This document shows positions 55,241 to 63,931 of a DNA stretch of 64,000 bases, one piece after another; positions within the stretch are counted from its first letter, which is position 1, and every line of letters starts with the position of its first letter. The stretch is from NCBI RefSeq assembly GCF_004136315.1, contig NZ_CP029562.1, positions 4,239,501 through 4,303,500 of the forward strand, in the 5' to 3' direction. Origin of the DNA: Mesorhizobium sp. Pch-S (GTDB lineage: Bacteria > Pseudomonadota > Alphaproteobacteria > Rhizobiales > Rhizobiaceae). Both the position numbers and the translations under genes were made by a program. The notes under the pieces were generated by a model that saw nothing but the letters and a program-made list of their open reading frames with translations, ran no database searches and was not told where the DNA came from.

Positions 55241-56263
55241 TCAGGCCGCGAGTTTCTCGTGTCTGCCGAGCGCTTCGTGGACGGTATCCATGAACATGTC
55301 GGCGCAGGCCTTCCACGTGTAGCGCATGGCGCGTTCGCGCGCTTCTGCCCGGCTTACGGTCAGGGCGTCGAGGCAGGCCTGGCGCAGATCGTCCGAGACC
55401 TTGCCGCCGATGCCGTCGCCGACGATGTCGATCGGTCCGGTTACCGGATAGGCGGCGACCGGCGTGCCGCTGGCCAGCGCCTCGATGATGACGTTGCCGA
55501 ACGTGTCCGTGCGGCTGGGAAACACGAAAACGTCCGCAGAAGCGTAGATTTCTGCGAGTTCCCCACTCGGGCGATGGCCGAGGAAATGTGCGTTGGAATA
55601 GCGTGCCGACAGCTTGGCGCGTTCCGGTCCGTCACCGACGATGACCTTGCTGCCGGGCAGGTCGAGATCGAGGAAAGCGGGCAGGTTCTTCTCAATGGCG
55701 ACGCGGCCGACCGACAGGAAAATCGGGCGCGGGAAGGGCAGTTCGCCGCGCTTGTCGGGGCGGAAATGCTCGATATCGACACCGCGCGTCCAGGGCTTCA
55801 GCTTGTTGAAGCCGCGTGAGGTGAGATCGTCGGCCAGCGACTGTGTGGCGACCAGCGTGCCCTGGCCGGAATTGTGGAAATCGCGCAGCCAGTTATAGGC
55901 CCAGCGTTCCGGCACGGGCAGGCGGGCGCTGAGATATTCGGGAAAACGCGTATGGTAGCTGGTGGTGAAAGGGCGGCCATTTGCACGGCAGTAACGTCGC
56001 GCCATGATACCCAGGGGGCCTTCGGTGACGATGTGGATATGATCGGCGTTCGAATCTGCAATCAGCCGGGCGACATGGCGCGGCGTGGTCAGCGCCAGCC
56101 GGATGTCGGGGTAGGTCGGCAGGGGCAAGGTGCGGAAGGTGTTGGGGGTCAGAAACTGGGTTTCGACGCCTTGCGCCTTCAGCGTTTCCGTCAGCCGCTC
56201 CAACGTGTGAACGACGCCATTGACCTGGGGGCGCCAGGCGTCAGTGACCATCAGGATGCGCAT
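55241..56263 (-). CDS. GT4-type glycosyltransferase (WecA/MgtA-like)
   Basis: 340 residues, GT-B fold. N-terminal MVTDAWRPQVNGVVHTLERL and the donor-site motif SRTDTFGNVIIEALASGTPV (E-x7-E type) place it in GT4. Close relatives make sulfoquinovosyl or glucosyl diacylglycerols or polysaccharide links. Acceptor and sugar are not predictable. I use the ATG at 56263; an ATG five codons earlier is in frame. Confidence 0.85.
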   Translation of the reverse strand: MRILMVTDAWRPQVNGVVHTLERLTETLKAQGVETQFLTPNTFRTLPLPTYPDIRLALTTPRHVARLIADSNADHIHIVTEGPLGIMARRYCRANGRPFTTSYHTRFPEYLSARLPVPERWAYNWLRDFHNSGQGTLVATQSLADDLTSRGFNKLKPWTRGVDIEHFRPDKRGELPFPRPIFLSVGRVAIEKNLPAFLDLDLPGSKVIVGDGPERAKLSARYSNAHFLGHRPSGELAEIYASADVFVFPSRTDTFGNVIIEALASGTPVAAYPVTGPIDIVGDGIGGKVSDDLRQACLDALTVSRAEARERAMRYTWKACADMFMDTVHEALGRHEKLAA

Positions 56264-56479
56264 GGGACCTCGCCGCAATGCCGTGGGGTTTGTGCGCGCG
56301 CGTTCGGAAGGGAAGGCCGGTCAACAGCCATTCCTCGCGCCAGTCCGGCCTGGCGGGCAGGACGCCGGGATCCAGGCGCCAGATCGAATCATGGACTACC
56401 GCGCGTTTCATGGGCGCTGTTGACCATGTTTTCATGACGTGGCGATGAATTGGGGAGGGGGCGCCTCGAAGCCCCGGGA

Positions 56480-56535
56480 CTAAGGCGTTCCCGCTTTCCA
56501 GATGCAAAACCGCACTTTGCCGGAATTGCTCTAGG
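56480..56535 (-). repeat. Palindromic extragenic repeat, copy 8 (partial)
   Basis: Read on the minus strand it starts CTAGAGCAATTCCGGCAAAG and continues to GCGGGAACGCC. Its first bases include the stop codon of the EnvZ-type kinase. Only about half of a full copy is present. Confidence 0.65.
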
Positions 56536-57940
56536 ACGGCACTCTGATGATGGCGCGCAAGCCACCGAGCGGACTGTCTTCGAGCGCAATGTCGCCGCCG
56601 TGGGTCCGTGCGATGTCGCGCGCAATGGAAAGGCCGAGGCCGGTGCCGCTGGCATCGAGGTTGCGGGCTTCGTCCAGCCGCACGAACGGTTTGAAGACTT
56701 CCTCGCGCTTGTCTTCCGGGATGCCGGGACCATCGTCATCGATGGTCACCACCAGCGCGCCGCGGCTGTTGACTGCCTTGATGTCGACCGTCTTGCCATA
56801 ACGGAAAGCATTGCCGGCGACATTCGACAGCAGTCGCTCGAAGGCATTCGGCCGGACGTGCACGAGCTTGGGGCCGCTGACCGTGGTGGTCAGCTTGCGC
56901 TTGCGTAGAGCGGCTTCGTCGCGCAGCTTCTGGAAATATGTTTCGAGGTCGAAATCGCCCTGGTCCTCGGAGGCCTCGCCACGTGCGAAGGCAAGATAAC
57001 CTTCGAGCATCGACTGCATGTCCTGGATGTCCTGGTTGAGCGCCTCGGTATCGGTGCGCTTGCCGCCGATCAGTGCCAACTGCAATTTGAAACGGGTGAG
57101 TACGGTGCGCAGGTCATGGCTGACGCCGGTCAGCATTGCCGTGCGCTGCTCCATCTGCCGCTCGATACGCTCGCGCATCTGGATGAAGGCGAAGCCGGCG
57201 CGTCGCACCTCCTCGGCGCCACGCGGCCGGAAATCGCGTGGCATCGGCCGGCCCTTGCCGAAACTCTCCGCAGCTTCGGTGAGCGCCAGGATTGGCCGGA
57301 TCTGGTTGCGCAGGAAAGGGATGGCGATCATCAGGAGCACCAGCGAGGCGCCGACCATCCAGATCAGGAAGACGATGGTGTTGGAAGCATAGGCCTGGCT
57401 GCGGCGCACGAAGACACGCAGAACCTTGTCTTCGAGCTGGATACGCACCTCGATGACGTTGGAGTTGCCAACGGTATCGATCCAGAAGGGACGGTTGATC
57501 TGGCGTGTGATCTCGGCCGGAAGCACGTCGTCCAGGATCGAGAAGAAGGGCCTCGGTCCCGGCGGTGGCAGTGGGTCGGGAGGCAAAAGGTCGACCTTCA
57601 GCTGCATGCGGTCCTGCGCCATGCGGATGATGTTGGCGTAGTCGGCTTCGCGCGGATAGGTTTCCATCAGGTCGACGACGGCAGCGATATCCCGCACCAC
57701 CGCCTGCGACAGGCGCTGTGTCATCTGCTGCCAGTGCCGCTCGAGGAAGACGTAGGCGACGACCGACTGCAACAGGATCATCGGGGCGATGACGATGATC
57801 AGCGAGCGGGCATAAAGCCGCTTCGGCATATAGAAGGAAACAAGGCGCCAGAACCTGCGCCAGCCGCGCGGCAGCGCACCCAACGTGCGCGCGATGCGTC
57901 CGTCCTGCGGTTGCGGTCTCTGCAGCTCCGAAGTCGCCAT
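56531..57940 (-). CDS. Sensor histidine kinase, EnvZ-like
   Basis: 469 residues. First membrane helix 46-66, a periplasmic loop rich in Pro (VDLLPPDPLPPPGPRPFF), second helix about 188-210, HAMP, H-box GVSHDLRTVLTRF with His275, N-box SNVAGNAFRY, G1 DDDGPGIP and G2 GTGLGLSIA. The H-box carries Val where most kinases have Pro (HDLRTVL for HDLRTPL), as in several alphaproteobacterial EnvZ homologues. Sits 49 bases after the petR-like regulator and is probably its partner kinase. Confidence 0.88.
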   Translation of the reverse strand: MATSELQRPQPQDGRIARTLGALPRGWRRFWRLVSFYMPKRLYARSLIIVIAPMILLQSVVAYVFLERHWQQMTQRLSQAVVRDIAAVVDLMETYPREADYANIIRMAQDRMQLKVDLLPPDPLPPPGPRPFFSILDDVLPAEITRQINRPFWIDTVGNSNVIEVRIQLEDKVLRVFVRRSQAYASNTIVFLIWMVGASLVLLMIAIPFLRNQIRPILALTEAAESFGKGRPMPRDFRPRGAEEVRRAGFAFIQMRERIERQMEQRTAMLTGVSHDLRTVLTRFKLQLALIGGKRTDTEALNQDIQDMQSMLEGYLAFARGEASEDQGDFDLETYFQKLRDEAALRKRKLTTTVSGPKLVHVRPNAFERLLSNVAGNAFRYGKTVDIKAVNSRGALVVTIDDDGPGIPEDKREEVFKPFVRLDEARNLDASGTGLGLSIARDIARTHGGDIALEDSPLGGLRAIIRVPS

Positions 57941-57989
57941 TCACCTACCGGTTTGCGCGATGTCGTCGCCGAAGCGACGGCGTTGCATT

Positions 57990-58709
57990 CTATTCCACGC
58001 TCAACCGATACCCAATACCGCGCACGGTCTGCAGCCAGACGGGATTGGCCGGATCGCGCTCGATCTTGCGGCGCAGGCGGTTGATCTGGACGTCGATGGT
58101 GCGCTCGCCGACCTCCGAATCGTACCCAACCAGTTCGTGACGCGGTATTGTCTCGCCGGCACGAGCAGCGAAGATCGCCAGGATCTCCTGTTCGCGATCG
58201 GTCAGTTTCAATGCCTCGCCACCCTTCTTCAGCTCGCGCTTGGCGATCTGGAAGGTGTAGGGACCGAACACCAGCTGCTCGACCTTCGGCGTGGTGGCTG
58301 GACCGCCACGGCGCAGGATGTTGTTGATGCGCAGGATGAGTTCGCGCGGATCGAATGGCTTCGGCAGGTAGTCGTCGGCTCCGGCCTCGAGGCCGCTGAT
58401 GCGATTGTCGGTCTCCGAGAGCGCCGTCAGCATCAGGATCGGCACATTCTTGTCGGTCCGCAGCGAGCGGGTCAGGTCGACACCGCTTTCGCCGGGCATC
58501 ATGATGTCCAGCACCAGAAGGTCGAAATCCAGGCCGACCAGCTTGCGCCTCGCTTCGTCGGCGTTGCCGGCCACGGTGATGCGGAAGCCGTTCTCTGTCA
58601 GATATTGCTTGAGCAGGTTGCGGATGCGGGTGTCGTCGTCGACCACCAGGAGATGCGGCGCGTCGTCGTTCGGCGCGGGCGGCCTGTCGGTCCTCTCAAT
58701 GTTCTCCAT
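57990..58709 (-). CDS. petR: OmpR-family response regulator, PetR-like
   Basis: 239 residues. Receiver with DDD at 24-26, phospho-acceptor Asp68 (VLDIMMPG) and Lys117 (YLPKPFDP), then a winged helix (YDSEVGERTIDVQINRLRRK). The pairing with an overlapping MarR-type gene upstream reproduces Rhodobacter petP-petR. GGGGA lies five bases before the ATG at 58709; an adjacent ATG at 58712 is the alternative. Symbol given by analogy. Confidence 0.85.
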   Translation of the reverse strand: MENIERTDRPPAPNDDAPHLLVVDDDTRIRNLLKQYLTENGFRITVAGNADEARRKLVGLDFDLLVLDIMMPGESGVDLTRSLRTDKNVPILMLTALSETDNRISGLEAGADDYLPKPFDPRELILRINNILRRGGPATTPKVEQLVFGPYTFQIAKRELKKGGEALKLTDREQEILAIFAARAGETIPRHELVGYDSEVGERTIDVQINRLRRKIERDPANPVWLQTVRGIGYRLSVE

Positions 58710-59241
58710 CATCGTCCCCTGATCGTTGCTGGGTAGGGTTCGCGGGCAAGATATCAATCTGCGCCCTCAATTCCGGATTGACCATCGCTTTCAGGAACAA
58801 CTCAATCGAAGCGCGGTTCCCTAAACCGGAATCTCCCAATGCCGTATGGATGCGGCGCGACTGTGGCCGCGCCAGCGCCAATGCCAGCGCGCGGCCTTTT
58901 TCGGTTGGATAAAGTTCGCGCTGGCGACGGTCGCGCGGGCCTGGTAGCTGCACGATATGATCGGTGTCGATGAGCTGCTTGAGCACGCGCGCCAGCGACT
59001 GCTTGGTGATCTTGAGCACGTCCAGCAGTTCCGCGACGGTGAGGCCAGGCCTGCGGTTGACGAAGTGCAGCACACGATGGTGCGCGCGACCGAAGCCGTA
59101 GTCGGCGAGGATTTCGTCTGGATCGGAAGTAAAGTCGCGATAGGCGAAGAAGAACAGCTCGATAAGGCTGAAGTCGATGCCGTCCTGTTCGCCTACCGGT
59201 GTTTTGATCGGCGCTCCTCGAGCGGTCTTGCGGTCAGCCAT
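58696..59241 (-). CDS. petP: MarR-family regulator, PetP-like
   Basis: 181 residues. Winged helix with LTVAELLDVLKITKQSLARV and the wing PGPRDRRQRELYPTEKGRAL. In Rhodobacter capsulatus a MarR-type PetP gene precedes petR. Its 3' end overlaps the regulator start by 14 bases. I use the ATG at 59241; the open frame continues far upstream over the ilvE region as a shadow. Confidence 0.85.
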   Translation of the reverse strand: MADRKTARGAPIKTPVGEQDGIDFSLIELFFFAYRDFTSDPDEILADYGFGRAHHRVLHFVNRRPGLTVAELLDVLKITKQSLARVLKQLIDTDHIVQLPGPRDRRQRELYPTEKGRALALALARPQSRRIHTALGDSGLGNRASIELFLKAMVNPELRAQIDILPANPTQQRSGDDDGEH

Positions 59242-59484
59242 GATGGTCCTGCGTTTAGCTGAAAAATATGTCAGCATTATTGACGTATTTTTCGGGCAAT
59301 GGTAATTTTCGACAAGCTTTAGGGCTGATTGCGCACGAAAAGGCAAGGCGGCAACGCTTTCGACTAACTTTTCATCGGTGTGTATCCGACCCTGCGCAAG
59401 CATCGCGCAGATTGCCCTCAAGCCGATCGACAGCAACGCAACGTGACAACGCTGCGCAGGCCTGCCTGCGCCCGGGAGGATTCT

Positions 59485-60378
59485 ATGACGACTGTTCCCT
59501 TCGACCAACTGGATGGATTCATCTGGATGAACGGCCAGTTCATCAAATGGGCAGATGCGAAAGTTCATGTGCTGACGCACAGCCTGCATTATGGCGGTGC
59601 CGTTTTTGAAGGCGAGCGCGCCTATGGCGGCGAGATCTTCAAGCTTACCGAACACAGCGAGCGGTTGCATGAATCGGCGCGCATCCTCGGTTACGTCATT
59701 CCCTATTCGGTGGCCGAGATCGACGAGGCCTGTCGCACTCTCCTGAAGATGCAGGGTTTCCAGGACGCCTATGTCAGGCCGATCGCCTGGCGCGGCAGCG
59801 AACAGACGTCGGTGGGCGCGCAGAACAACCGCATTCATTGCGCGGTCGCCATCTGGCAATGGCCGAGCTATTTCGACCCGGAGCTGAAAATGCGCGGACT
59901 GCGGCTCGACTGGGCGGAATATCGCCGGCCGGATCCGCGTACCGCTCCTTCGAAATCGAAGGCATCGGGGCTCTACATGATCTGTACCATGTCCAAGCAC
60001 CTCGCCGAGGCAAAGGGCTATGCGGACGCCCTGATGCTTGACTGGCGCGGGCAGGTGGCCGAGGCGACCGGGGCCAATGTCTTCTTCGTCAAGGACGGCA
60101 AGCTGCACACGCCGGTCGCCGACTGCTTCCTCGATGGCATCACGCGACGCACGGTGATTGACCTGGCGCGTCAGCGTGGCATCGAGGTCATCGAACGCGC
60201 CATTCTGCCAGAAGAACTCGCAGGCTTTGACGAATGCTTCCTGACCGGCTCGGCTGCCGAGGTCACGCCCGTGAATGAGGTCGGACAATACCGATTCGCT
60301 GTTGGCGCCATCAGCAGAACGCTTGTTCAAGCCTATGCGGACGCTGTTCAACCGGCGAAAACAGTCGCGGCTGCCTAG
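59485..60378 (+). CDS. ilvE: Branched-chain amino-acid aminotransferase
   Basis: 297 residues of PLP fold type IV. The conserved start (FIWMNGQFIKWADAKVHVLT), the PLP-Lys region SKASGLYMICTMSKHLAEAK, and VAEATGANVFFV are typical of IlvE. Catalyses the last step of Leu, Ile and Val synthesis. GGGAGGATTCT precedes the ATG at 59485. Divergent from the MarR gene. Confidence 0.93.
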   Translation: MTTVPFDQLDGFIWMNGQFIKWADAKVHVLTHSLHYGGAVFEGERAYGGEIFKLTEHSERLHESARILGYVIPYSVAEIDEACRTLLKMQGFQDAYVRPIAWRGSEQTSVGAQNNRIHCAVAIWQWPSYFDPELKMRGLRLDWAEYRRPDPRTAPSKSKASGLYMICTMSKHLAEAKGYADALMLDWRGQVAEATGANVFFVKDGKLHTPVADCFLDGITRRTVIDLARQRGIEVIERAILPEELAGFDECFLTGSAAEVTPVNEVGQYRFAVGAISRTLVQAYADAVQPAKTVAAA

Positions 60379-60520
60379 GAAATTTGGCGGTTTGTGTTCA
60401 AAACGCAGTTATGCGCTGCTTTTTTGCTCGCGCTTTTTTCTGCCGTTTGACTTTCAACGGATTCGCGGTCTCATTTTGGTGTCTGCCTGCGGCGGCAGGC
60501 ATCCAAGGAGGGACTAAAGA

Positions 60521-60832
60521 ATGGAAACACTTCTCCCGATCATCGTCCAGGTGGTCACTGGTATCATCGGCGGTCAGGCGGTGGGTGCAGCGCTGCAGCA
60601 GGCGGCAATGTCCCAGCTTCCCAAGATCCTCGGTGGTGCCATCGGCGGCGTCGGTGGCGCTGCTATCCTCGGCAGTCTGCTCGGCGGCGGCGCGGTTGAT
60701 CCGGCTGCGGCCACGGCGGCTGCGAGCGGCCTTGGCGGCGCGCTCAACCTCAACAACATCGTCGGCGGTGCCGGCGGTGGCGCGATCCTGACCGGCATCA
60801 TCGGCCTGGTCATGAACGCGATGAAAAAGTAA
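60521..60832 (+). CDS. Small glycine/alanine-rich membrane protein
   Basis: 103 residues with glycine-zipper-like repeats (GGAIGGVGGAAILGSLLGGG, IVGGAGGGAILTGIIGLVMN) forming two or three hydrophobic segments. No cleavable signal. AAGGAGGGACTAAAGA precedes the ATG. Similar small proteins stand next to ilvE in related genomes as I recall; function unknown. Confidence 0.7.
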   Translation: METLLPIIVQVVTGIIGGQAVGAALQQAAMSQLPKILGGAIGGVGGAAILGSLLGGGAVDPAAATAAASGLGGALNLNNIVGGAGGGAILTGIIGLVMNAMKK

Positions 60833-60856
60833 GCGCTGACATTTCAGATTTTCAAG

Positions 60857-60886
60857 AATGGGCGGCTTCGGCCGCCCATTTCATTT
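60857..60886 (+). terminator. Terminator-like hairpin
   Basis: AATGGGCGGC-TTCG-GCCGCCCATT, a ten-base stem on a stable TTCG tetraloop, followed by the T-rich TCATTTG. It ends the glycine-rich protein gene. Confidence 0.75.
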
Positions 60887-60974
60887 GCCTGCCCTTGTTC
60901 GGCCCGTGCGTCGACGAACTGGACGCAGGCGTTTTCGCCCTCTAGTTGAAGGGGAAAGAAATCAAGGAGCCACC

Positions 60975-61616
60975 ATGGGTCAGCTCAATGCCGGCATCGT
61001 GCCGGTCACGCCGTTCCAGCAGAACTGCACCATCCTTTTCGATGGTGAGACCAAGGCGGGAGTGGTGGTCGATCCCGGTGGCGATGTCGAGCGCATCCTG
61101 GCGGCCGTGCGCGACAATGGCATTTCGGTCGAGGCGATCTGGATCACGCACGGCCATATCGACCATGCCGGCGGAGCCATGGACCTCAAGGATGCGCTGG
61201 GCGTCGACATCATCGGCCCGCATGAAGATGACAAGCCATTGCTCGACAATCTCGAGAACCAGGCCCGTCGCTTCGGGATCACCGACACCATCCGCAACTG
61301 CGTGCCGGACCGCTATCTCACCGAAGGCGAGACGGTGTCGTTCGGGGGTCACACCTTCGAGGTGCTGCATTGCCCGGGACATGCTCCTGGCCATGTCGTT
61401 TTCTTCAACCGCGATGCGCGTTTCGCCCATGTCGGCGACGTGCTTTTTCATGGCTCGATCGGCCGGACGGATCTTCCCGGCGGCGATCACGACACCCTGA
61501 TCCGCATGATCAAGGAAAAGCTGCTGCCGCTTGGCGACGATGTCGGCTTCCTGTGCGGGCATGGTCCGGGCAGCCGCTTCGGGGATGAGCGCCGCTCCAA
61601 CCCATTCCTCGTCTGA
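60975..61616 (+). CDS. MBL-fold hydrolase, glyoxalase II-like (YcbL type)
   Basis: 213 residues. Zinc motif THGHIDH (58-64), then CPGHAPGHV and GDVLFHGSIGRTDLPGGD typical of small YcbL-type glyoxalase II-like enzymes. AAGGAGCCACC precedes the ATG at 60975. Substrate (S-lactoylglutathione or another thioester) is not proven. Confidence 0.85.
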   Translation: MGQLNAGIVPVTPFQQNCTILFDGETKAGVVVDPGGDVERILAAVRDNGISVEAIWITHGHIDHAGGAMDLKDALGVDIIGPHEDDKPLLDNLENQARRFGITDTIRNCVPDRYLTEGETVSFGGHTFEVLHCPGHAPGHVVFFNRDARFAHVGDVLFHGSIGRTDLPGGDHDTLIRMIKEKLLPLGDDVGFLCGHGPGSRFGDERRSNPFLV

Positions 61617-61646
61617 AACGTCGAGCCTGCAGGCAAGCGCATGGAA

Positions 61647-61673
61647 AAAGCGCCGCCCGGGAGGCGGCGCTTT
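61647..61673. terminator. Bidirectional terminator
   Basis: AAAGCGCCGCC / GGCGGCGCTTT, an 11-base perfect stem with a five-base loop; A-run on the left and T-run on the right, so it can serve both the MBL gene and the convergent BA14K gene. Confidence 0.85.
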
Positions 61674-61709
61674 CTGGTCCAGGCAGGGAACTGGATTTTT
61701 TGTTCGGGG

Positions 61710-62135
61710 TCAGTTGGCGTTGCAGAAATGCTGCAGGCCGTCATAGCCCGTGAACGTGCCTGAACGCGCGTTGAATGAACGGTAGCGGTTGGAGCAATAG
61801 CTGTACCATTCCGGGCTCCACGGCTCGATGGCGCCAGCATAGCGATAGTATTGCCGGACAACGGGCCGCGGCCGCACGACATAGCGGGGACGCGGCTCGT
61901 AATACGGATCGTAGTCGTCGTAGTAGGCCGGTTCGCGATAACGCGGCTGCGACAGGGCGCCTGCTATGATCGCGCCGGCAGCGAGACCGACGACACCGGC
62001 TGCCAGGGCATCGCCACCGCGATCGCGGTGATGGCGGCGCCAGCGCCAGTCATCGGCACTTGCAGGGGAAAAGGTTGCCAGGGTCGTCGCACCTACGGCG
62101 ACGGACAGGATGGCGGCTTTGACAAATCGGTTCAT
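61710..62135 (-). CDS. BA14K-family exported protein
   Basis: 141 residues. Signal peptide (1-27, ASA-D), a Gly/Ala hydrophobic stretch (about 43-62), a Tyr/Pro/Arg-rich linker, and the C-terminal BA14K motif (EWYSYCSNRYRSFNARSGTF, with TGYDGLQHFC after it). Brucella BA14K is a lectin-like immunoreactive protein; the two cysteines are conserved. Role in non-pathogens unknown. Typical of Rhizobiales. Confidence 0.9.
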   Translation of the reverse strand: MNRFVKAAILSVAVGATTLATFSPASADDWRWRRHHRDRGGDALAAGVVGLAAGAIIAGALSQPRYREPAYYDDYDPYYEPRPRYVVRPRPVVRQYYRYAGAIEPWSPEWYSYCSNRYRSFNARSGTFTGYDGLQHFCNAN

Positions 62136-62325
62136 GACGGTCTCCTTCGTTCCGGTTCGCCGCTTCTGTCGGAGGCGTCGTCCGGTCTTGCAGCCAGTAA
62201 TAGGCGGTCGTGGCTGAACGGAGGCTGAACGAAATCGCTGCCGCGAAATCTGTCAAAGATGTCCCACCGCGCCATTTTGCGATGGGCAATGCTCAGTCGA
62301 TCGAGGTCGTTCGTGACTGATCGGC

Positions 62326-62538
62326 TCAACCGACCGTCAGGTTGACCGCCTTGGGACCCTTGCCGCGCTTGTCCGGCTCGGTGTCGAAAGTCACTTTCTG
62401 TCCATCTTCAAGACCAGGAAGCCCGGATGCCTGCACGGCGGAAATATGAACGAAAACGTCCTTTGCTCCATCGTCCGGCGTAATGAAGCCGAAGCCCTTG
62501 GCATGATTGAAGAATTTGACAGTGCCGGTCTGCGGCAT
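62326..62538 (-). CDS. cspA: Cold-shock protein (CspA family), copy 1
   Basis: 70 residues with RNP1 KGFGFI and RNP2 VFVHIS in one OB-fold. Binds single-stranded nucleic acid. AAGGAGTTTCCC precedes the ATG at 62538; a 14-residue longer frame has no support. About 75 percent identical to copy 2, located 210 bases upstream on the same strand. Confidence 0.95.
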   Translation of the reverse strand: MPQTGTVKFFNHAKGFGFITPDDGAKDVFVHISAVQASGLPGLEDGQKVTFDTEPDKRGKGPKAVNLTVG

Positions 62539-62684
62539 GGGAAACTCCTTGTGAACCCCATCAGTCCAGTCTCCGGGCACATGGTGACCCAGAGTGGAAA
62601 TTTGTCGTTTATTTTGGCGGTATCGGCAAGAAAAACTTTTGCCGTTGGTTAGCCGTCAAGCTGCGAATGCTTGAGCGGGCAGAC

Positions 62685-62715
62685 AAAAGGCGCAGCGATG
62701 ACCGCCGCGCCTTTT
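62685..62715 (-). terminator. Intrinsic terminator of cold-shock copy 2
   Basis: On the minus strand AAAAGGCGCGGCG pairs with CGCTGCGCCTTTT (one G-T), with the T-run as the right arm. It separates the two cold-shock genes, which are therefore likely transcribed independently. Confidence 0.8.
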
Positions 62716-62748
62716 GGATTTGTTGCCGCGCGCTGATCCGACGCCGTC

Positions 62749-62961
62749 TTATGCTGCGGTCAGATTGACCGCCTTCGGTCCCTTGCCCTTGCGATCGGGT
62801 TCGACTTCGAAGCTGACCTTCTGTCCATCCAGCAGCGTGCGCAGGCCGGAGGCCTCGACTGCTGAAATATGAACGAAGACGTCCTTGTCGCCGTTGTCGG
62901 GCGTGATGAAGCCGAAGCCTTTGGTGGAGTTGAAGAACTTTACGGTACCGGTCTGGGCCAT
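62749..62961 (-). CDS. cspA: Cold-shock protein (CspA family), copy 2
   Basis: 70 residues, RNP1 KGFGFI and RNP2 VFVHIS. GAGGAGTTATTCCA precedes the ATG. A leader of roughly 200 bases with a GC-rich hairpin is possible upstream, as is common for cold-induced csp mRNAs. Compared with copy 1 it differs mainly around [10 protein letters not shown] and the last two residues. Confidence 0.95.
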   Translation of the reverse strand: MAQTGTVKFFNSTKGFGFITPDNGDKDVFVHISAVEASGLRTLLDGQKVSFEVEPDRKGKGPKAVNLTAA

Positions 62962-63434
62962 TGGAATAACTCCTCACCCGTTCAATGATGGGTTCCGCCC
63001 CTCGTCCTGCGCCGATGGGCAGTTCCCGGTGGTTTTTTCGGCGCTCATGCATTTGCGCATGACAAAACCCCCCGCCGAAAAACGGGGCTGTCAGAGATTC
63101 ACATTATCGGGGAAAGGGTCGTTCAAACGTTCCAGTCTCCGGGTCGCAAATGCCCGAACACGGAATCTATCGCACGGAAATGTGATCGTTGCAAGCTGGA
63201 GCAGGTTACTGGGCTCCCAGCTTGCGCTCGCACTAGACCCTCGGCAAGCCGGGGTCATCTGCCACAGGCCGGGAAAGATAGGTACAGGACCCAGGACGAG
63301 CTTTTCACCACGGCACGACGCGGCGCTTGCGTAAGCCTCCGCAACGTCTATTCAATCGGGAATGATACAGCGCCGCGGTCGCGGTGCGGTGTCACCGGCG
63401 CATGCGCCGGTTTGGGGGTGATGGAGAGAGGGCC
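62962..63434. other. Intergenic region between cold-shock copy 2 and the Kazal lipoprotein
   Basis: 473 bases without a supported gene. It holds the leader of cold-shock copy 2, with a hairpin at about 63064-63092 (CCCCG ... CGGGG, T-run on the minus strand), the promoter candidate at 63166-63194, and the upstream region of the lipoprotein gene near 63360-63434. Confidence 0.5.
63166..63194 (-). promoter_or_regulatory. Promoter candidate for cold-shock copy 2
   Basis: On the minus strand TTGCAA (63189-63194), a 17-base spacer and GATAGA (63166-63171). A start near 63159 would give a leader of about 200 bases, similar to long cspA leaders. The -10 is weak, so confidence is low. Confidence 0.35.
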
Positions 63435-63851
63435 ATGACATTTCTGAAATTATTCCTGCGGCCGCAAACCCTTGCGCTTGCGGTTCTGGCGATCGTGCTG
63501 GCTGCCTGTACCGTTGTGGTGGATGAGGGGCCGGGACCTCGGCCGCGCCCGCCTTATCCAGACCCGGGGCCACAATTCTGCACGCGCGAATATGAACCCG
63601 TCTGCGCGCGGCGTGGCGGCGACAGGCAAACTTTCGCCAACGCCTGCATGGCACGGCGCTCCGGATATCGCGTCATCGGTGACGGTCAGTGCCGTGGCGG
63701 AGGCTGGGATGATGGGGATGACCGCCCGCAGTTCTGCACGCGGGAATATGCCCCGGTCTGTGCGCGCCGGTCTGGACAATTGCAGACCTTCCCGAACGGT
63801 TGCGAAGCGCGTGCCGCTGGCTGGCGCGTCGTCGACGACGGTCCTTGCTGA
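63435..63851 (+). CDS. Lipoprotein with two Kazal-type inhibitor domains
   Basis: 138 residues. Signal peptide and lipobox LAAC with lipidated Cys25, a Pro-rich spacer (33-46), then two Kazal-like repeats at about 49-86 and 101-138, each C-x7-C-x12/13-C-x(14)-C with the PVC and F-N-C core of Kazal serine-protease inhibitors. GGAGAGAGGGCC precedes the ATG at 63435. Predicted surface or periplasmic protease inhibitor; inhibition is not shown. Reported as the last gene before the window end. Confidence 0.82.
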   Translation: MTFLKLFLRPQTLALAVLAIVLAACTVVVDEGPGPRPRPPYPDPGPQFCTREYEPVCARRGGDRQTFANACMARRSGYRVIGDGQCRGGGWDDGDDRPQFCTREYAPVCARRSGQLQTFPNGCEARAAGWRVVDDGPC

Positions 63852-63931
63852 TCAACGCGCAGGCGCCTGTTGCCGATGGTCGTGGGCGCCCGCCGAACAC
63901 GCCGCGCTTGAAAGCGCCTGCCGGATGGCCT

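Noticed and set aside
58696..60351. Extended 551-codon reading of the MarR gene
   Set aside because: Upstream extension runs antisense through ilvE; MarR similarity starts at the ATG 59241.
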